A stretch of 14,570 bases of DNA from JAENVT01 sp031412355 (GTDB taxonomy: Bacteria > Actinomycetota > Acidimicrobiia > Acidimicrobiales > Ilumatobacteraceae), in NCBI GenBank assembly GCA_031412355.1, contig JANOCR010000352.1, forward strand, positions 1-14,570, in the 5' to 3' direction. Below the pieces are notes generated by a model. That model saw nothing but the letters and a program-made list of their open reading frames with translations, did no database searches and was not told the DNA's origin. The position numbers were made by a program, and so were the translations under genes. Positions 12,218 through 14,570 of this stretch are shown piece after piece (within the stretch, counting starts at the first letter, position 1; every line of letters starts with the position of its first letter).

Positions 12218-13069
12218 CTACTCCTGCTGACGTCTCGCCAACGCTGCCGCGCCGATCAACGGTGCCCGTGGCCCCAAGGTTGCCGGCATCACCTGAAACC
12301 CGCTGGTGAACGGCAGTCGGGCGCGCTTGTCGAGCTCGTCTTGGGCAGCGCGGAAGAACGGCTCGCCGAAGCCGAGTGCCACCGATCCGCCGACGAGCGC
12401 CAGCTTCAGATCGCACAGTGCACCCACCGATGCCAGCGCCCGGCCGACCATCACGCCGGTGCGCTCGACGATCGCCAGCGGAGTGCGCTGCGGCGGTCGA
12501 CCGGTCTCGGTTTCGATGGCCCGACCGCTGCAATATGTTTCCAGACAACCCTTGCCGCCGCATATGCACGGCCGACCATCGGGCTCGACGACGACATGGC
12601 CGATGTATCCCGCATTGCCGACCCTTCCCTGCAGCAGTTGTCCCCCACTGACGACTCCCCCACCGACGCCGGTGCCCATCACGACGCCGATGAAGTCACG
12701 GACGCCCACGGCGCCACCGCACCACGCCTCGGCCAGTGCCAATGCCCTCGCGTCGGTGTCGACCGACACCGGCAGCTGCAGCAATTCCTCCAACTCGTTC
12801 GCCAGCGGAAAGTGGCTCCAGCTAGGGATGTACATCGGCGAGACAGTTCGCGTCGCGGGGTCGATCGGTCCCCCGCATCCGACACCGCATCCGACCAGCT
12901 CCGTCGGTGCAGCAGCGACGACTCGAAGGATCAATCTCGACAGCGTGGGCCACACGTCACGGGGCGGCGTGAGCAGGCGATCGCGCACCAGAATCCTGCC
13001 CGATTCGTCGACAACACCCGCCGCCAGCTTGGTACCGCCGACATCGACAGCGAGGTAGCAACGAGTCAC
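12218..13069 (-). CDS. ROK-family sugar kinase (glucokinase-like)
   Basis: ROK kinases phosphorylate glucose or related sugars such as N-acetylglucosamine with ATP. The 283-residue protein has the phosphate motif DVGGTKLAAGVVD (9-21), the region of the catalytic aspartate VDTDARALALAE (103-114, Asp106 the likely base), GTGVGGG (132-138), and the ROK zinc/substrate segment GNAGYIGH (151-158) followed by CICGGKGCLE (168-177). Together these give a His-Cys-Cys-Cys zinc site. The Glu normally found in the GExGH substrate motif is Tyr155 here, so specificity may be shifted. There is no N-terminal helix-turn-helix, so it is a kinase rather than a ROK repressor. The GTG start at 13069 is 60 bp from the divergent moxR gene; TACGGT at 13083-13078 could be its -10, giving a nearly leaderless mRNA. 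Confidence 0.9.
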   Translation of the reverse strand: MTRCYLAVDVGGTKLAAGVVDESGRILVRDRLLTPPRDVWPTLSRLILRVVAAAPTELVGCGVGCGGPIDPATRTVSPMYIPSWSHFPLANELEELLQLPVSVDTDARALALAEAWCGGAVGVRDFIGVVMGTGVGGGVVSGGQLLQGRVGNAGYIGHVVVEPDGRPCICGGKGCLETYCSGRAIETETGRPPQRTPLAIVERTGVMVGRALASVGALCDLKLALVGGSVALGFGEPFFRAAQDELDKRARLPFTSGFQVMPATLGPRAPLIGAAALARRQQE

Positions 13070-13094
13070 GTGATCAGACCGTAGCCTCCCGCCA

Positions 13095-13122
13095 TTGCAA
13101 TCTGGCGTGCGCCGTCTACCCT
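13095..13122 (+). promoter_or_regulatory. Candidate promoter for a leaderless moxR transcript
   Basis: TTGCAA (13095-13100) and TACCCT (13117-13122) are 16 bp apart, and the GTG start of moxR begins 8 bases after the -10, where transcription would start. No ribosome-binding site is visible before the GTG, which agrees with leaderless translation, common in actinobacteria. TTGCAA is palindromic and lies in the 60-bp divergent region shared with the ROK gene. Confidence 0.4.
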
Positions 13123-13129
13123 TCCCTCC

Positions 13130-14095
13130 GTGACGGCGATTCAGACAGAACCAACCCGAACCTTCGCATCGCTCTTCGATGCCATCACGAGCAACATTTC
13201 TCGTGTCGTTCAGGGCAAGAAAGATGCGATCGAACTCGCAGTGTCATGTCTGCTCGCCGAAGGACATCTGCTGATCGAAGACGTGCCCGGCGTCGGAAAG
13301 ACCAGCCTCGCCAAGGCGATGGCAGCGTCGGTGCACTGCACCTGGAAGCGCGTGCAGTTCACCCCCGACCTGCTTCCGGCCGACCTCGTCGGTGTCAGCA
13401 TCTTCCAGCGCTCGACCGAGTCCTTCGTGTTCCAGCGCGGGCCACTGTTCGCCAACATCGTGTTGGCCGACGAGATCAACCGGGCGTCGCCGAAGACGCA
13501 ATCGGCATTGCTCGAGGCGATGGAAGAGCGCCAGGTCAGCGCCGACGGCAGCAGCCACATGCTGCCAGAGCCGTTTATGGTCATTGCCACCCAGAACCCC
13601 GTCGAGCAGGAGGGCACGTACCGCTTGCCCGAGAGCCAACTCGACCGGTTCCTCATGCGCCTGTCGTTGGGCTACCCGGATCGCGAGGCCGAACTGGCGA
13701 TCGTGCAGACCCATGGCGCCAACACTGCGATGAACGATCTGCAGGCCGTGGTCACCACCGACGAGGTGATGGCTCTGATCGAAGCCGTTCGCACCGTGCA
13801 CCTTGCGCTGACGCTGCAGGGCTACATGGTCGACCTGGCCGAGGCCAGCCGGCGCCACCCGGCGTTGCTGCTCGGCCTGTCGCCTCGCGCCACATTGCAA
13901 CTGTCACGCGCAACCCGAGCCCGCGCCGCCAGCCAGGGGCGCGAGTACGCCACGCCCGACGATGTCAAAGCAGTCGCCGAGCCGGTCTTGGCACACCGAG
14001 TCATGCTGCGACCCGACGCGATGTCTCGGGGTGTCACCGGCATCACCGTCATCCGCGAGCTCGTCGCCTCCGTTGCTGTCCCCGCCGGTCGTTAG
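13130..14095 (+). CDS. MoxR-family AAA+ ATPase
   Basis: MoxR ATPases act as chaperone-like factors, usually with a DUF58 protein and von Willebrand A-domain proteins, in maturing enzymes or envelope functions. The 321-residue length is typical. Seen motifs: Walker A EDVPGVGKTS (50-59), the MoxR segment VQFTPDLLPADLVGVSIFQR (75-94), Walker B VLADEINRASPKTQSALLEA (111-130), sensor 1 ATQNPVEQEGTYRLPESQLD (153-172) with Asn156, and the arginine-bearing DRFLMRL that follows. The C-terminal lid helices carry GLSPRATLQL. All ATPase residues are present. The GTG at 13130 is chosen because the family N-terminus follows and a leaderless promoter fits; no other start gives the full helix. It ends with TAG directly abutting the ATG of the DUF58 gene. 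Confidence 0.95.
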   Translation: MTAIQTEPTRTFASLFDAITSNISRVVQGKKDAIELAVSCLLAEGHLLIEDVPGVGKTSLAKAMAASVHCTWKRVQFTPDLLPADLVGVSIFQRSTESFVFQRGPLFANIVLADEINRASPKTQSALLEAMEERQVSADGSSHMLPEPFMVIATQNPVEQEGTYRLPESQLDRFLMRLSLGYPDREAELAIVQTHGANTAMNDLQAVVTTDEVMALIEAVRTVHLALTLQGYMVDLAEASRRHPALLLGLSPRATLQLSRATRARAASQGREYATPDDVKAVAEPVLAHRVMLRPDAMSRGVTGITVIRELVASVAVPAGR

Positions 14096-14570
14096 ATGAT
14101 CACCCGGCACGGCTGGACAGCAATTGTCGCCGCGGCCGCCTCGTTCGCGATCGGGCGCGTGTTCGGCCTGATCGAGCTGTACGTCGTCGGCGTCGGCGTC
14201 ATCATCGCTGTCCTCGTTGCCTTGATCTCCGTGCAACGGAAGCTGCCGCCGCTGAACGTGCGGCGCATCGTCAGCCCGGCGATGGTTTCGGTCGGCGAAC
14301 CTGCCCGCGTCGACATCCAGCTCGCCAATCTCGGACGACAAGCGTCGCCGTACCTCCAGCTCTGGGAACCGGTCGGCAACAACGGTGGCGCACCGATGCA
14401 GCTGGCCAAGCTCAGCCCGGGGCAAGCCGCCAGCGCCGCCTACCGCGTACCCACCGCGCGGCGTGGCCTCATTCGAACCGGCCCCCTGCGCGCGCTACGC
14501 CGCGACGTGTTAGGTCTGACCCAGAGAACCACCACCTTGGCCGGCACGGAGGAAGTGCTCGTCGTGCCGC
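14096..14570 (+). CDS. DUF58 domain protein (partial, N-terminal 158 residues)
   Basis: The ATG follows the moxR stop with no gap (TAGATG), the usual moxR-DUF58 pairing. The visible part has two membrane segments (about 8-23 and 27-47, WTAIVAAAASFAIGRVF and LYVVGVGVIIAVLVALI). An extracellular-type beta region then follows (LNVRRIVSPAMVSVGEPARV and the RRGLIRTGPLRAL stretch before RRDVLGLTQR), which is typical of DUF58 proteins before their DUF58/vWA-like domain. That domain lies beyond the right edge. DUF58 proteins are membrane-bound partners of MoxR; no molecular function is firmly established. The start is fixed by the abutment and by the typical short N-terminus before the first helix. 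Confidence 0.88.
   Translation, partial: MITRHGWTAIVAAAASFAIGRVFGLIELYVVGVGVIIAVLVALISVQRKLPPLNVRRIVSPAMVSVGEPARVDIQLANLGRQASPYLQLWEPVGNNGGAPMQLAKLSPGQAASAAYRVPTARRGLIRTGPLRALRRDVLGLTQRTTTLAGTEEVLVVP

Noticed and set aside
1..14570. CRISPR arrays, tRNA/rRNA genes, complete insertion sequences, toxin-antitoxin or phage-defence systems
   Set aside because: I looked for repeat-spacer periodicity, cloverleaf-like TTCRANNC boxes, transposase motifs and paired small genes and saw none; the HNH protein alone is not evidence of a defence island.

Overview
The window looks like chromosomal DNA from a high-GC actinobacterium. The division and cell-wall (dcw) gene order mraZ-rsmH-ftsL-ftsI-murE, the actinobacterial HNH protein, the FadE-like acyl-CoA dehydrogenase, frequent GTG starts and apparent leaderless transcripts all fit. 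The overall gene style resembles Acidimicrobiia (Ilumatobacter-like), but that placement is inference from memory of protein families, not a search.

Region 1 (1-5040, minus strand) is the start of the dcw cluster: mraZ, rsmH, an FtsL-like protein, the transpeptidase FtsI, and the first two thirds of MurE, cut by the window edge. They are packed with gaps of 3-8 nt, except for a 230-nt leader between mraZ and rsmH. That leader carries a perfect 20-bp inverted repeat, inner hairpins and a 10-codon mini-ORF whose stop overlaps the rsmH start. Upstream of mraZ are five TGG-type repeats in an exact 10-bp period overlapping a sigma-70-like promoter, as expected for MraZ autoregulation.

Region 2 (5040-9330) is accessory and visibly decayed. 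It holds a divergent Na+/Ca2+-exchanger-family membrane protein and a MerR regulator with its own operator, coupled to a small MerT/MerF-like membrane protein. Around them are at least five gene remnants: a membrane protein broken by frame changes, the C-terminal end of a SnoaL/NTF2-like protein, a YnfA-like gene whose two ends are fused, a membrane fragment resembling a sensor kinase, and the first 49 or so codons of an acyl-CoA dehydrogenase. The last remnant collides tail to tail with a truncated secreted protein at about 8655, apparently one rearrangement that cut two genes.

Region 3 (9458-13069, minus strand) is a compact run of genes: ROK-family sugar kinase, acyl-CoA dehydrogenase, an 85-residue uncharacterised protein starting inside the dehydrogenase stop codon, an HNH protein, and a lipoate/octanoate ligase-family protein. 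Region 4 (13130-14570, plus strand) is divergent from it and begins a MoxR ATPase-DUF58 pair, cut by the right edge.

No tRNA, rRNA, CRISPR array, complete insertion sequence or integrase was seen. The most noteworthy signals are the rsmH leader, the MraZ operator and the gene graveyard around the MerR unit.
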